Below are positions 15,000 to 22,629 of a stretch of DNA of 30,896 bases, one piece after another (position 1 is the first letter of the stretch; each line of letters begins with the position of its first letter). Under the pieces are notes generated by a model. The model saw nothing but the letters and a program-made list of their open reading frames with translations. It searched no databases and was not told the DNA's origin. Origin of the DNA: JBBRGK01 sp036741355 (lineage in GTDB: Bacteria > Chloroflexota > Dehalococcoidia > CAUJGQ01); the NCBI GenBank assembly GCA_036741355.1, contig DAINSK010000043.1, positions 1-30,896 of the forward strand, written 5' to 3'. The position numbers and the translations under genes are program-made.

Positions 15000-16961
15000 T
15001 TATTCATTCTGAGTATCGGCAGCACGGGACGCCGCAAGAGCACTTCCGCTTAAATGTTTCCTTTCGGAAGGGGCGGCGCTGCTGCCTCGCGGTGCGGTTT
15101 GTTGTTTGTGTACCTGGGCAAAGCCGAGCGTGTAGAGGTCGTAATAGGCACCCCTCGCCAGTAGCAAGTCTTCGTGAGTGCCTTGCTCCACGATCTTGCC
15201 GTGCATCAGGACGACAATCTTGTCGGCATTGCGCACCGTCGCCAAGCGGTGTGCGATCACAAAAGCGGTTCTGCCCTGCAATAGCACCCCCAGCGCCTTT
15301 TGCAACCGCGCTTCAGTTCGCGTGTCGATGTTGGCGGTGGCCTCGTCGAGCAGCAGAATGCGGGGTTCCCGCAGCAGCGCCCGCGCAAAGCTGACCAACT
15401 GCCGCTGGCCGACAGATAGGTTGACGCCGCGTTCGCGTACCGGCGTGTCGTAACCGTACTCCAACCGCATGATCAGTTCGTGGGCGCCCACCGTTTCGGC
15501 GGCAGCGCGCACCTGTTCGTCGGTCGCATCATGTTTGCCAAAGCGGATGTTCTCGGCGATCGTGCCGCTGAACAGATACGGCTCCTGGAGCACGATGCCG
15601 ATCTGACCGCGTAACGACGCGAGTGTCACGTCGCGGATATCGTATCCGTCGACCGCGACGCGGCCGCCGGTCACGTCGTAGAATCGCTCCAACAGGCTGA
15701 TGATCGTGCTCTTGCCGGCACCGGTCTGGCCCACCAGCGCCACCGTCTGCCCGGGCTCTGCCACGAGATTGAGGTCTTCGAGCACCGGCACATCCGACAG
15801 GTAGTGAAAGTTTACGTGTTCGAATGAGACGTGACCCTGCACGGGCGGCAGCGGGATTGCGTCCGCTTTATCCGCAATCGGCACCGGCTCGTCGAGGAGC
15901 TGAAAGACGCGCTCGGCCGCGACCGTGGAGCGTTGCAGCGTGCTGTACTGCTGCGTGATCTGCTTGATGGGCTCGAACAGGCGGTTGATGTAGACGGTGA
16001 ATCCCACCAGGGCGCCGATCTTCATGTCGTGCGAGAGCACCAGCGTTCCACCGGCGACGACCGCGATGCCGATCGCCAACGCGTTCACCAGCTCGACGAT
16101 CGGCGTAATGATCGCCGAGACACGGCTGGCCTCGAGGTTGGCTTCGAAATTACGCCGGTTGATCGCGCCAAAGCGGCTGCGGTTCACATCCTCTCGCGTC
16201 AGGCTCTGGATGATGCGGACGCCGGAGACGTTCTCCTGCAAACTTGCGTTGACCAGAGAGATGGCGGCACGGGTTCGCCTGAAGCTGCGTTGAGCAAATC
16301 GTTGCCAGATGCCGAGAACGATCGCCATCAGAGGAATCGTGATCGAGACGAGCAGCGCCAGCTTGAAGTTGAGCAGCAAGATGCTGCCGAATATGCCGAC
16401 GATCGTCAATGAGCTGGCGATAAGACTCAGCAGACCGCTGCTCAGCAACTGCTGCAGCACCGAGATATCGTTCTGGGCGCGCGACATGATGCGGCCCGTC
16501 TCATTCTGGTCGAAAAACGCGATCGGTAGCTGCTGCAGGTGCCAGAACACGTCGGCCGAAAGCTGGAAGAGCGCCCACTGACCGGCGTAGGTCATGAGAT
16601 AGGTCTGTCCGTAGGTGGCCAGCCAGTCGACCACCTGGGCGACCATGAAGACGCCGATCAGCACCACCAGACCGGGGAAGTTCCCCTTGGCGATGAAACC
16701 GTCGATCGCCAGCGCCAGAAAGAACGGCGAAGCCACGCTGGCCACTGTGTCGGCCAGCATCAAAGCGAAGGCGACGATAGACCGAGTCTTGTAGGGCCGC
16801 AGATAGGGCAGCAGCCGGGCAAACAGTTTGCCGTCGAACGGCTTGCCGAAATCTTCCTGGTCGAGGCCGCTGTCCATGCGGGCCATACCGCCGCGCCCGC
16901 CGCCCGGTCCGCCCATCCCCATGCCGCCGCCCATGCCGGACATTCCCATTCCTAGGCGCAC
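15000..16961 (-). CDS. ABC exporter subunit, catalytically competent half
   Basis: A 653-aa fused membrane-ATPase half-transporter. It opens with a Met/Gly-rich leader (MRLGMGMSGMGGGMGMGG), then about six transmembrane helices (60-340) and a nucleotide-binding domain (385-620). Walker A GQTGAGKST, Walker B ILLLDEATANID with catalytic Glu, and switch AFVIAHRLATV with His are intact. The signature reads LSVGQRQL instead of LSGGQ. This is the complement of its partner at 17176-18981, which has a normal signature but a damaged Walker B and switch. Together they fit a heterodimeric exporter of the TM287/288 or BmrCD type. The GTG start has AGGGAG about 6 bp upstream. The 214-bp gap to the partner holds only repeats. 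Likely a lipid or drug exporter; substrate unknown. Confidence 0.9.
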   Translation of the reverse strand: MRLGMGMSGMGGGMGMGGPGGGRGGMARMDSGLDQEDFGKPFDGKLFARLLPYLRPYKTRSIVAFALMLADTVASVASPFFLALAIDGFIAKGNFPGLVVLIGVFMVAQVVDWLATYGQTYLMTYAGQWALFQLSADVFWHLQQLPIAFFDQNETGRIMSRAQNDISVLQQLLSSGLLSLIASSLTIVGIFGSILLLNFKLALLVSITIPLMAIVLGIWQRFAQRSFRRTRAAISLVNASLQENVSGVRIIQSLTREDVNRSRFGAINRRNFEANLEASRVSAIITPIVELVNALAIGIAVVAGGTLVLSHDMKIGALVGFTVYINRLFEPIKQITQQYSTLQRSTVAAERVFQLLDEPVPIADKADAIPLPPVQGHVSFEHVNFHYLSDVPVLEDLNLVAEPGQTVALVGQTGAGKSTIISLLERFYDVTGGRVAVDGYDIRDVTLASLRGQIGIVLQEPYLFSGTIAENIRFGKHDATDEQVRAAAETVGAHELIMRLEYGYDTPVRERGVNLSVGQRQLVSFARALLREPRILLLDEATANIDTRTEARLQKALGVLLQGRTAFVIAHRLATVRNADKIVVLMHGKIVEQGTHEDLLLARGAYYDLYTLGFAQVHKQQTAPRGSSAAPSERKHLSGSALAASRAADTQNE

Positions 16962-16984
16962 GGTCGCTCCCTTCGGTCGCTCCG

Positions 16985-17080
16985 GGCAGTAGGCAGTCGG
17001 GCGCGCAGCCCGGCAGTGGTGGGGAAGCTCCGCGTGCCCTCACCCCCGGCCGCTCTCCCAATACTGGGAGAGGGGAGCTT
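16985..17080. repeat. Composite interspersed repeat, families GGCAGT and A
   Basis: GGCAGTAGGCAGTCGGGCGC then GCAGCCCGGCAGTGGTGGGG, followed by the inverted family A element (CTCCCAATACTGGGAG core). The first part matches the complement of 7010-7085 and the second that of 4-62 and 6920-6984, so the two modules travel together. It fills most of the gap between the two ABC genes. Confidence 0.8.
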
Positions 17081-17175
17081 GGATTCGCTCCGGCGTGCTG
17101 CAATCGCGGCCGCTTGCGGTGGCATACTCGCGATCCAAAGACGGTCTTTAACCCGCGATACTAACGTTCTTGCTG

Positions 17176-18981
17176 TCAGCGGTTGCCCCCTTCGCCCAGT
17201 ATTGGGAGAAGGGGGACAGGAGGATGAGGGCCCGCCCCCATGGTCTGAGCGAGCTCTTCCTGGTCGCGTAGCTCCAGGTCGTAGATCTCGCGGTAGATGC
17301 CTTCCTTTTCCAACAGCTCGTCGTGGCGGCCGCGCTCGACGATCGCGCCGTCCTTGAGCACAAGGATCTGGTTCGCGTCGCGGACGGTCCTGAGCCGCTG
17401 TGCGATGACGAACGTCGTGCGGCCTTTCAGTAGCTCGTTCAGCGCCTGCTGAATTAAGAACTCGGTCTCCATGTCCACGCTGCTGGTGGCGTCGTCCAGG
17501 ATGAGGATGTGCGGATCGAGCAGGAGGGTGCGGGCGATGGCAACGCGCTGGCGCTGACCGCCGGACAGCGTGACGCCGCGCTCGCCAACCCACGTTTGAT
17601 ACCCCTCGGGCAGCGACGAGATGAAATCGTGCATTCGCGCCGCCTTGGCGACGGCGATCACCTGTTCGGCCGTTGCGTCGGGAACCCCGTACGCGATGTT
17701 GTCGTGCATCGTCGCCGAAAACAGGAACGGATCCTGGAGCACAACGCCGACGTGACGGCGCAGTGAGGCGACCGTGATCTCGCGTATGTCGTGCCCATCG
17801 AGGGTGATACGGCCGCTGGTGGGGTCGTAAAAACGCGGTAAAAGCTGGGTGATCGTGCTCTTGCCACTGCCAGAGGGACCGAGCATGGCGATGAGCTCGC
17901 CTGGAGTGGCGTCGATGTCGATATTTCGTAAGATCGGACGGGCCGGGTCATACCCAAACGAGACATTTTCAAAGCGGACGTGCCCGCGCGCCTCCTTTAG
18001 GTCGATCGCCCCCGGCTGCTCTTTGACCTCCGATTCGGCGTCGATGATCTCGAAGATGCGCTGTGCCGAAGCCGCGGCGCGCGACCACATGTTGAGCATA
18101 AAGCCGACGGTACGGACGGGCGCCGCCAGGCTGGTGCGATATTCGAGGAATGCCACCAGACCGCCGAGCGTCAGCGCTTTGTGAATGACCTCGTAGCCGC
18201 CGTAGAGCAGGATGGCGGCGGTGGCACAGCCTAACAGAAAGAGCATGAACGGCTGATTGAAGGCCGAAATCCGGTTTGCCTCCAGCGAATCGACGCGCAC
18301 GATCTTGTTGGAGCGGTTGAATTTCTCCAATTCCGCCTTTTCGTGCACGAAGGCGCGGACCACGCGGGCGCCGACGATGTTTTCCTGCAAGACCGTCGTG
18401 AAGGCGCCCTGGGCACCCTGTACCCGCTGCCACAGAGGTCGAAGCCGTTTGCTGGTGATGTAGGCGCGGAAGGCGATGAGCGGCATCGACCCCATCATGA
18501 TCAGACCTAGTTGCCAGTTGATGCGGAGCACGACGACGACCGTGACGACGAACAGCAGGATCGTGTAGGTGAGTTGAAGCATGCCCGCCTGGACGAACTG
18601 TCGCACCTGCTCGACGTCTATGGTGGCGCGCGACATAAGCTGGCCGGTCTCGTTGCGGTCGTGGAAGGCGAAACTCTGTCGTTGCACCGTGTCGTACAGG
18701 TCGTTGCGCAGGTACATGGCGACCGTCTGCGACAGGTACTGGCCCAGGTAGCTCAGAAAGTATTCGAAGAAGCCAAGCGCTAGGGCGACCACGACGATCA
18801 ACCCTGCCGCGACGACGAGGAACGGCCTATCATTATGTGCGATGCCGGCGTCGATAACCTGCTTGATCACCAGCGGCGTCAGGATGCCGAACGAGACTGT
18901 ACCGGCGAGGCTGATATATGCGAGGACCGTAGCGCGCCAGTTATAGCGCAGGTAGGTAAAGACGCGTAAAATTATCGCCAT
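17176..18981 (-). CDS. ABC exporter subunit, degenerate-site half
   Basis: A 601-aa half-transporter. The ATG at 18981 (MAIILRVFTYLRYNWR) is preferred; an upstream in-frame ATG at 19152 would translate a repeat. Six transmembrane helices lie in about 20-320 and the nucleotide-binding domain in 350-590. Walker A GPSGSGKST and signature LSGGQRQR are canonical. Walker B is ILILDDATSSVD with Asp for the catalytic Glu, and the switch reads TFVIAQRLRTV with Gln for His. These are the marks of the degenerate subunit in heterodimeric exporters. The C-terminal tail (HPPVPLLPILGEGGNR) is encoded by the repeat at 17184-17232. It is first in the operon with the 15000-16961 gene. Confidence 0.9.
   Translation of the reverse strand: MAIILRVFTYLRYNWRATVLAYISLAGTVSFGILTPLVIKQVIDAGIAHNDRPFLVVAAGLIVVVALALGFFEYFLSYLGQYLSQTVAMYLRNDLYDTVQRQSFAFHDRNETGQLMSRATIDVEQVRQFVQAGMLQLTYTILLFVVTVVVVLRINWQLGLIMMGSMPLIAFRAYITSKRLRPLWQRVQGAQGAFTTVLQENIVGARVVRAFVHEKAELEKFNRSNKIVRVDSLEANRISAFNQPFMLFLLGCATAAILLYGGYEVIHKALTLGGLVAFLEYRTSLAAPVRTVGFMLNMWSRAAASAQRIFEIIDAESEVKEQPGAIDLKEARGHVRFENVSFGYDPARPILRNIDIDATPGELIAMLGPSGSGKSTITQLLPRFYDPTSGRITLDGHDIREITVASLRRHVGVVLQDPFLFSATMHDNIAYGVPDATAEQVIAVAKAARMHDFISSLPEGYQTWVGERGVTLSGGQRQRVAIARTLLLDPHILILDDATSSVDMETEFLIQQALNELLKGRTTFVIAQRLRTVRDANQILVLKDGAIVERGRHDELLEKEGIYREIYDLELRDQEELAQTMGAGPHPPVPLLPILGEGGNR
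17184..17232. repeat. Interspersed palindromic repeat, family A variant
   Basis: CCCCCTTCGCCCAGTATTGG with GGGAGAAGGGGGACAGGAGG. It shares the CCCAGTATTGGG core with bases 4-62 and lies inside the 3' end of the upstream ABC gene. Confidence 0.75.
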
Positions 18982-19029
18982 GCTGGGTTGACTGTACCGG
19001 GTATACAACGTTAACGTCAACGTCAACGT
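18982..19029 (-). promoter_or_regulatory. Promoter region with four tandem hexamers upstream of the ABC operon
   Basis: On the plus strand 19006-19029 reads CAACGT TAACGT CAACGT CAACGT, four head-to-tail hexamers; AACGTTAACGTT within them is a perfect 12-bp palindrome. On the minus strand one hexamer boundary gives TTGACG, followed after 18 bp by TACAGT, which ends 9 nt before the ATG at 18981. The transcript would then be nearly leaderless, consistent with the absence of a ribosome site. The hexamers probably bind a regulator or position the -35. Confidence 0.4.
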
Positions 19030-19076
19030 GGGCAGTCGGACGACGCGGCTCGCTGCTTCCGCCGCCCTCGGAGGCG

Positions 19077-19131
19077 GGCCCCCTATCTCCCCAACCCTCT
19101 TTCCCCCAATTCTGGGGGCAAGAGGGAGCTT
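19077..19131. repeat. Interspersed palindromic repeat, family B
   Basis: Palindromic core CCCCCAATTCTGGGGG. Reverse-complementing 22630-22684 reproduces it with 53 of 55 identical bases, and 22501-22554 is a looser copy. It occupies the gap between the divergent ABC and SDR genes. Confidence 0.85.
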
Positions 19132-19155
19132 ACACGAAGGTTGGTGGGGCAACCA

Positions 19156-19183
19156 GGCGTAGGGTTAGACTTTAGATGAAGAC
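19156..19183 (+). promoter_or_regulatory. Shared 28-bp leader element, SDR copy
   Basis: GGCGTAGGGTTAGACT then TTAGATGAAGAC. It matches the minus-strand sequence 22362-22335 upstream of the second LLM gene at 24 of 28 positions. TAGACT (19166-19171) may be a -10, with TTGGTG (19141-19146) as a -35 at a long 19-bp spacing. It ends 20 bp before the GTG start; AGGAG lies between. Confidence 0.6.
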
Positions 19184-19203
19184 TTTAAAAGGAGTAACGA
19201 GAC

Positions 19204-20184
19204 GTGCCAGGTAAGTTGGAAGGCAAGGTTTTTGCGGTTACCGGTTCGGGCCGGGGTATTGGCCGCGGCGTCGCGATGCTGGCGGCGCGCGAGGGGGCGA
19301 AGGTCGTCGTCAATGACGCCGGCGTCAACGTGGATGGAACGGGCGCCGACGCCGGACCGGCGCAGCAGGTCGTCCAGGAGATCAAGGGCGAAGGCGGCAC
19401 GGCGGTGCCGTACGTCGGCGATATCTCGACCGTCGAAGGCGGCGAGGCGCTGGTTAAAACGGCGCTAGACAGATTCGGCAAACTCGATGTGCTGATCAAC
19501 GTCGCCGGCATCCTTCGCGACCGCATGATCTTCAACATGTCCGAAGAAGAGTGGGACGCGGTGATCCGTGTTCACCTGAAGGGCCACTTTTGTACGATCA
19601 AGCCGGCGTCGATCCTGATGCGCCAGCAGCGTAGCGGCCGCATCATCAATTTCACCTCCGTCTCAGGCCTGATCGGCGCGGCCGGCCAGGGAAACTACGG
19701 CGCCGCGAAGGCGGGCATCGCCGGCCTCACCCGCGTGGTTGCCCGCGACCTTGGTCGCTATGGCGTTACCTGCAACGCGATCTCCCCGGGCGCCAGCACC
19801 CGCATGACCGCGACGGTCACCGACGACGCGCGCCAGAGGCGTGCTTCGGCCGGCATCCAAACGGGGTCGATGATCACACAGCAGCCGAACCCGGCGCTTG
19901 CGATGCGTGAGCCGGAATACGTGGCGCCGATGACCTGCTTCCTGGCGACCGATGCCGCCTGGAACATCAACGGACAGATCTTCAACGTGAACGGCGGCAC
20001 GGTGGCGCTCCTGCACCATCCCACGCCGGTGCGCTCGATCTGGAAGCCGGGAATGTGGACGCTCGACGAGCTTGAGACATTCGTACCGTCGCAGCTCATG
20101 GCAGGAATTCAGAATCCCGCCCCGCCGCCACCCGATCTGGAGGTAGCCGGGCGCTCCGCCGCGCCGGTGGCCGCGAGGGCGTAA
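19204..20184 (+). CDS. SDR-family dehydrogenase (hydroxyacyl-CoA dehydrogenase-like)
   Basis: A 326-aa NAD(P)-dependent short-chain dehydrogenase. The cofactor motif TGSGRGIGRG is at residues 13-22, NVAG near 100, the catalytic Ser in FTSVSGLIGAAGQ, and YGAAK supplies Tyr and Lys. The long loop after the first strand (NDAGVNVDGTGADAGPAQQV) and FNMSEEEWDAVIRVHLKGHF resemble the peroxisomal multifunctional enzyme type 2 dehydrogenase domain, which oxidises 3-hydroxyacyl-CoA. The GTG start has AGGAG about 10 bp upstream. A C-terminal extension after about 275 (NGGTVALLHHPTPVRSIWKP) is longer than in simple SDRs. It ends at a strong terminator and shares its leader with the LLM gene at 21364-22329, so the two may be co-regulated. 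Confidence 0.88.
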   Translation: MPGKLEGKVFAVTGSGRGIGRGVAMLAAREGAKVVVNDAGVNVDGTGADAGPAQQVVQEIKGEGGTAVPYVGDISTVEGGEALVKTALDRFGKLDVLINVAGILRDRMIFNMSEEEWDAVIRVHLKGHFCTIKPASILMRQQRSGRIINFTSVSGLIGAAGQGNYGAAKAGIAGLTRVVARDLGRYGVTCNAISPGASTRMTATVTDDARQRRASAGIQTGSMITQQPNPALAMREPEYVAPMTCFLATDAAWNINGQIFNVNGGTVALLHHPTPVRSIWKPGMWTLDELETFVPSQLMAGIQNPAPPPPDLEVAGRSAAPVAARA

Positions 20185-20233
20185 GCCTGCGTCACCGGAT
20201 GGCATCCGCCAAAGTTCACATACCACGCAAATG

Positions 20234-20270
20234 AAGGCCGGCTCCCATTGGGAGCCGGCCTTTTCTTTCC
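20234..20270 (+). terminator. Rho-independent terminator of the SDR gene
   Basis: 13-bp perfect stem AAGGCCGGCTCCC / GGGAGCCGGCCTT with a 3-nt loop ATT, followed by TTTTCTTT. It lies 49 bp after the SDR stop. On the opposite strand it is also a hairpin but lacks a T-tract. The rest of 20185-20390 shows no convincing gene. Confidence 0.9.
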
Positions 20271-20390
20271 ATCAATCGCGGCAGCCCGATCGGTTCGACG
20301 GTGGCGTCGTCGCCGCTCCAGTCGACTTCCATCAGACGGCTCATTCTGAAGTCGATCCGACCGAATAGCGAGTGGAAGCAGCCAGGTCGC

Positions 20391-21017
20391 CTACCGAGTG
20401 CCCCTTGGAACAGGCGCGAGCTGTTCGACGCGGGAGAGGAAGTCTTCTACCTTGAAGGGCTTGGTAATGATCTCGGTGAAGCCCTCGGCCTGGACTCGTG
20501 TGGGATTCCAGTGATGGTCGGTGAACAGCACCACCGGCGTGCCGGTAGACCGCCGTAACACCGGTCCTAGAACACGCATCGTCAGGTCGAGCGTCGGGCC
20601 GAAGCTGTCGGTCAGGATCAGGTCGAAAGCGACGACGCGAAGGATGGTGTGGGCTTCCGGGGGATTGCGGACCAGCACCACATTGTAGCCTTCGCTGGTG
20701 AGCACGGCTTCCGCCGTGCCGGCGAACTCTCCGTGTTCTTCGATGAGCAGGATCAACGGCCGGCCGCGACGACGGCGCTGCTCCCAGGCATCGGCGAGCC
20801 GGTATGCGGGTACGTTGCCGCGGTAATCGACCAGCAGCAGGCCGGCGCGATCGAGCCAAGAAACGAGACTGTTTCCCTCATCGGCATCGACTCCGGCGAG
20901 CGCGCGGACATCCGCCCGGGTCAAGATCGCACCCGGGTTCTCGGCCATATGGCGGAGCACAAGAGCAGAGAGTCGCGATACACCGCGCGTGCCGCCAATC
21001 CCGTTGGAGGTAGTCAC
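20391..21017 (-). CDS. Response-regulator-like protein, wHTH then REC
   Basis: A 208-aa protein from the GTG at 21017, which has GGGAG 8 bp upstream. Residues about 10-80 (SRLSALVLRHMAENPGAILT and LAGVDADEGNSLVSWLDRAG) look like a winged-helix DNA-binding domain. Residues about 88-205 form a receiver domain: LILLIEEHG, the phospho-acceptor in FDLILTDSF, the switch Thr in VVLFTDHH and the Lys in IITKPF. The acidic pair reads EE rather than DD. The order, DNA-binding first and receiver last, is the reverse of OmpR/NarL proteins. No histidine kinase lies nearby. It is probably a cytoplasmic transcriptional regulator; its targets may include the neighbouring SDR and LLM genes. Confidence 0.75.
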   Translation of the reverse strand: MTTSNGIGGTRGVSRLSALVLRHMAENPGAILTRADVRALAGVDADEGNSLVSWLDRAGLLLVDYRGNVPAYRLADAWEQRRRRGRPLILLIEEHGEFAGTAEAVLTSEGYNVVLVRNPPEAHTILRVVAFDLILTDSFGPTLDLTMRVLGPVLRRSTGTPVVLFTDHHWNPTRVQAEGFTEIITKPFKVEDFLSRVEQLAPVPRGTR

Positions 21018-21363
21018 TACTGTTTCTCCCGTTTTTTTCGGTCTCGCGCACCCATGCGTCCGCGTGTCCCGAAACCTAGATTTAGCATTACCAGCGTAGC
21101 GGTCCGCAGCAGTGAACCAAATCACACCAAGTGGGTATTTTTGCCAACGTACTCCTAACATGTTCAATCACAGGTGAGATACGAATTCGCACTGTGTCGA
21201 GAGCGACATAAGACGCGGTGCCCGGCCCGTGGCCCCTGGTGGGTCGTACGCGATCGAGGTCGAGACGGTCCGCGCGGGATGCCCGCATTTGTCCGAACCA
21301 AGCAACCACAAGTCGCCCTTCTCCATCCGGATGGATGGAGAAGGGAAGGGGATGAGGTCCCCG
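21018..21363. other. Intergenic region
   Basis: This 346-bp gap separates the regulator start from the LLM stop. It holds the regulator's ribosome site and probably its promoter (no clean hexamer pair seen), then the hairpin repeat at 21316-21345. No coding sequence is convincing. Confidence 0.5.
21316..21345. repeat. Hairpin repeat with CCCTTCTCC frame
   Basis: 13-bp perfect arms CCCTTCTCCATCC / GGATGGAGAAGGG with loop GGAT, followed by AAGGGGATGAGG. It has the same CCCTTCTCC architecture as family A but a different core. It lies 18 bp from the LLM stop and may also weakly stop transcription. Confidence 0.65.
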
Positions 21364-22329
21364 TTACCGACCCCTGCCCGTTGCCGAAACAGGCTCCATG
21401 AATTGTGGCGCTACGTCGGAGACGAAGGCGTCGAGCGCCTCCCAGTCCACCGGCGGGCGAATGGCGATGTTCAGACGCGTGGCGCCCGCCTCGGCGTACT
21501 GCGAAATCCGCTCGATCGCTTCCTGCGGAGAGCCGGTCAGTTGGCCCCCGCCGCGATCGGCTGCCTGCGGACCCCACTGCTGCCGTAGCTTCTCGGTGTG
21601 TGCGGCGACCGTGGCGACGCTCGGCGCCATGTAGAAGCCCAGGTTGATGCCGCGCTCGATCGTCCCGGGATCGCGGCCTTCGCGCTCGCACCAGCCGTCC
21701 AGCACCTGGCATTTGTGCGTGAACTCTTCCACGCCGATGTAGGGAACGTTCCAGCCGTCGGCGTGGCGGGCGGCGATGCGCAGCGTCCGCTTTTCGCCGC
21801 GGCCGCCGATCCAGATCGGCACGTGGCTCTGCACAGGCTTGGGAAAACAGGCGGCATTTTCCAGCCGGTAGTACGTGCCGGAGAAATCCGATCGCGGCTG
21901 GCTCAGGAGCAGCTTTATCGCCCGCGTTCCCTCCTCCAGCATGTCGAGCCGCTGCTTCGGCGGCGGAAACTCGTAGCCGTTGGCAGTGAATTCCTGCTGG
22001 TGCCAGCCGGCTCCGAGGCCGATCTCCAGCCTGCCGTTGCTCAGGTGGTCGATCGTGACAAACTCTTTGGCCAGCAGCGCGGGGTTGCGATAGAGCATGC
22101 AAAAAACGAGGCAGCCGATGCGCACGCGTCGCGTGTCGGTCGCGATTGCCGCCATCATCGTCGCCGCCTCGAACTCGGGGCTATTGCCGTCGATGTAGGG
22201 CGCTTCGTAGAAGTGGTCCCACACAGAGATCCAGTCGAGGTGATCGTCGGCGAAGCGCCACAGGCGTCGCAGATCGCTCATCTCGATGTTCTGGGGTCCG
22301 ATATGGATGCCGAGCCGTAATTTATTCAT
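21364..22329 (-). CDS. LLM-class F420-dependent oxidoreductase
   Basis: A 321-aa luciferase-like TIM-barrel enzyme, probably using reduced F420. Motifs are MNKLRLGIHIGPQ, WISVWDHFYEAPYIDGN, RVRIGCLVFCMLYRNPALLA, IDHLSNGRLEIGLGAGWHQQ and VPIWIGGRGEKRTLRIAARH, all typical of the LLM family with the conserved GxGAGW. The ATG has GGAGA 6 bp upstream, within the shared leader element. It differs clearly from the 5613-6763 enzyme and belongs to another LLM subgroup. The substrate is unknown. Its leader similarity to the SDR gene suggests joint control of an oxidative pathway. Confidence 0.88.
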   Translation of the reverse strand: MNKLRLGIHIGPQNIEMSDLRRLWRFADDHLDWISVWDHFYEAPYIDGNSPEFEAATMMAAIATDTRRVRIGCLVFCMLYRNPALLAKEFVTIDHLSNGRLEIGLGAGWHQQEFTANGYEFPPPKQRLDMLEEGTRAIKLLLSQPRSDFSGTYYRLENAACFPKPVQSHVPIWIGGRGEKRTLRIAARHADGWNVPYIGVEEFTHKCQVLDGWCEREGRDPGTIERGINLGFYMAPSVATVAAHTEKLRQQWGPQAADRGGGQLTGSPQEAIERISQYAEAGATRLNIAIRPPVDWEALDAFVSDVAPQFMEPVSATGRGR

Positions 22330-22334
22330 ATAGA

Positions 22335-22362
22335 GTCTCCATTTACAGTCTACCCCTACGCC
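22335..22362 (-). promoter_or_regulatory. Shared 28-bp leader element, LLM copy
   Basis: Minus strand reads GGCGTAGGGGTAGACT then GTAAATGGAGAC, 24 of 28 identical to 19156-19183. Here the GGAGAC end is also the ribosome site. TAGACT may be the -10. Unlike the SDR copy, it is backed by tandem repeats of the same GTTAGGCGTAGGG core. Confidence 0.6.
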
Positions 22363-22440
22363 TAACGGGGGGTACTGGTAACCCTACGCCTAACGGGGCG
22401 TACTGGTACCCCAACGCCTAAGCGCGCAGCCGGGTACCGG
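22352..22440. repeat. Tandem repeat upstream of the LLM gene (2.5 copies)
   Basis: A 29-bp unit (22352-22380) and a 28-bp unit (22381-22408), each with CCCTACGCCTAACGGGG and GTACTGGTA, then a degraded third copy (CCCCAACGCCTAAGCG, later GGTACCGG). Spacing near 28-29 bp is close to three helical turns, as for a multi-site operator. Confidence 0.75.
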
Positions 22441-22500
22441 TCCGACGGTCATCGGGGGCTCGCCCCCGTTCACTGCTTTCGGGCTGCGTTGCCCGTACAC

Positions 22501-22554
22501 GGCCCCCTAACCCCCGTCCCCTACCGCCCCAATTCTGGGGGGAAGGGGCGATCC
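22501..22554. repeat. Interspersed palindromic repeat, family B variant
   Basis: GGCCCCCTAACCCCCGTCCC then CCCCAATTCTGGGG core and GAAGGGGCGATCC. Related to 19077-19131. Confidence 0.75.
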
Positions 22555-22629
22555 TGGGGTGCTGGCTGCGGACCATATCCATCATTCTGTGTTCCCTCTG
22601 TACCGAACTGGCCCGCAATCGCACCGCCC

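Noticed and set aside
18982..19152. N-terminal extension of the ABC subunit to the ATG at 19152
   Set aside because: It would translate the family B repeat and the tandem hexamers (TLTLTLTL), and the conserved protein starts at 18981.
20216..20344. 42-codon minus-strand ORF starting MSRLMEVDWSGDDATVEPIG
   Set aside because: It reads through the terminator hairpin and has no recognised family; it may be a relic but support is too weak.
21364..22320. Long plus-strand and minus-strand alternative frames over the LLM gene
   Set aside because: Arg-rich shadow frames; the LLM frame has the family motifs and ribosome site.
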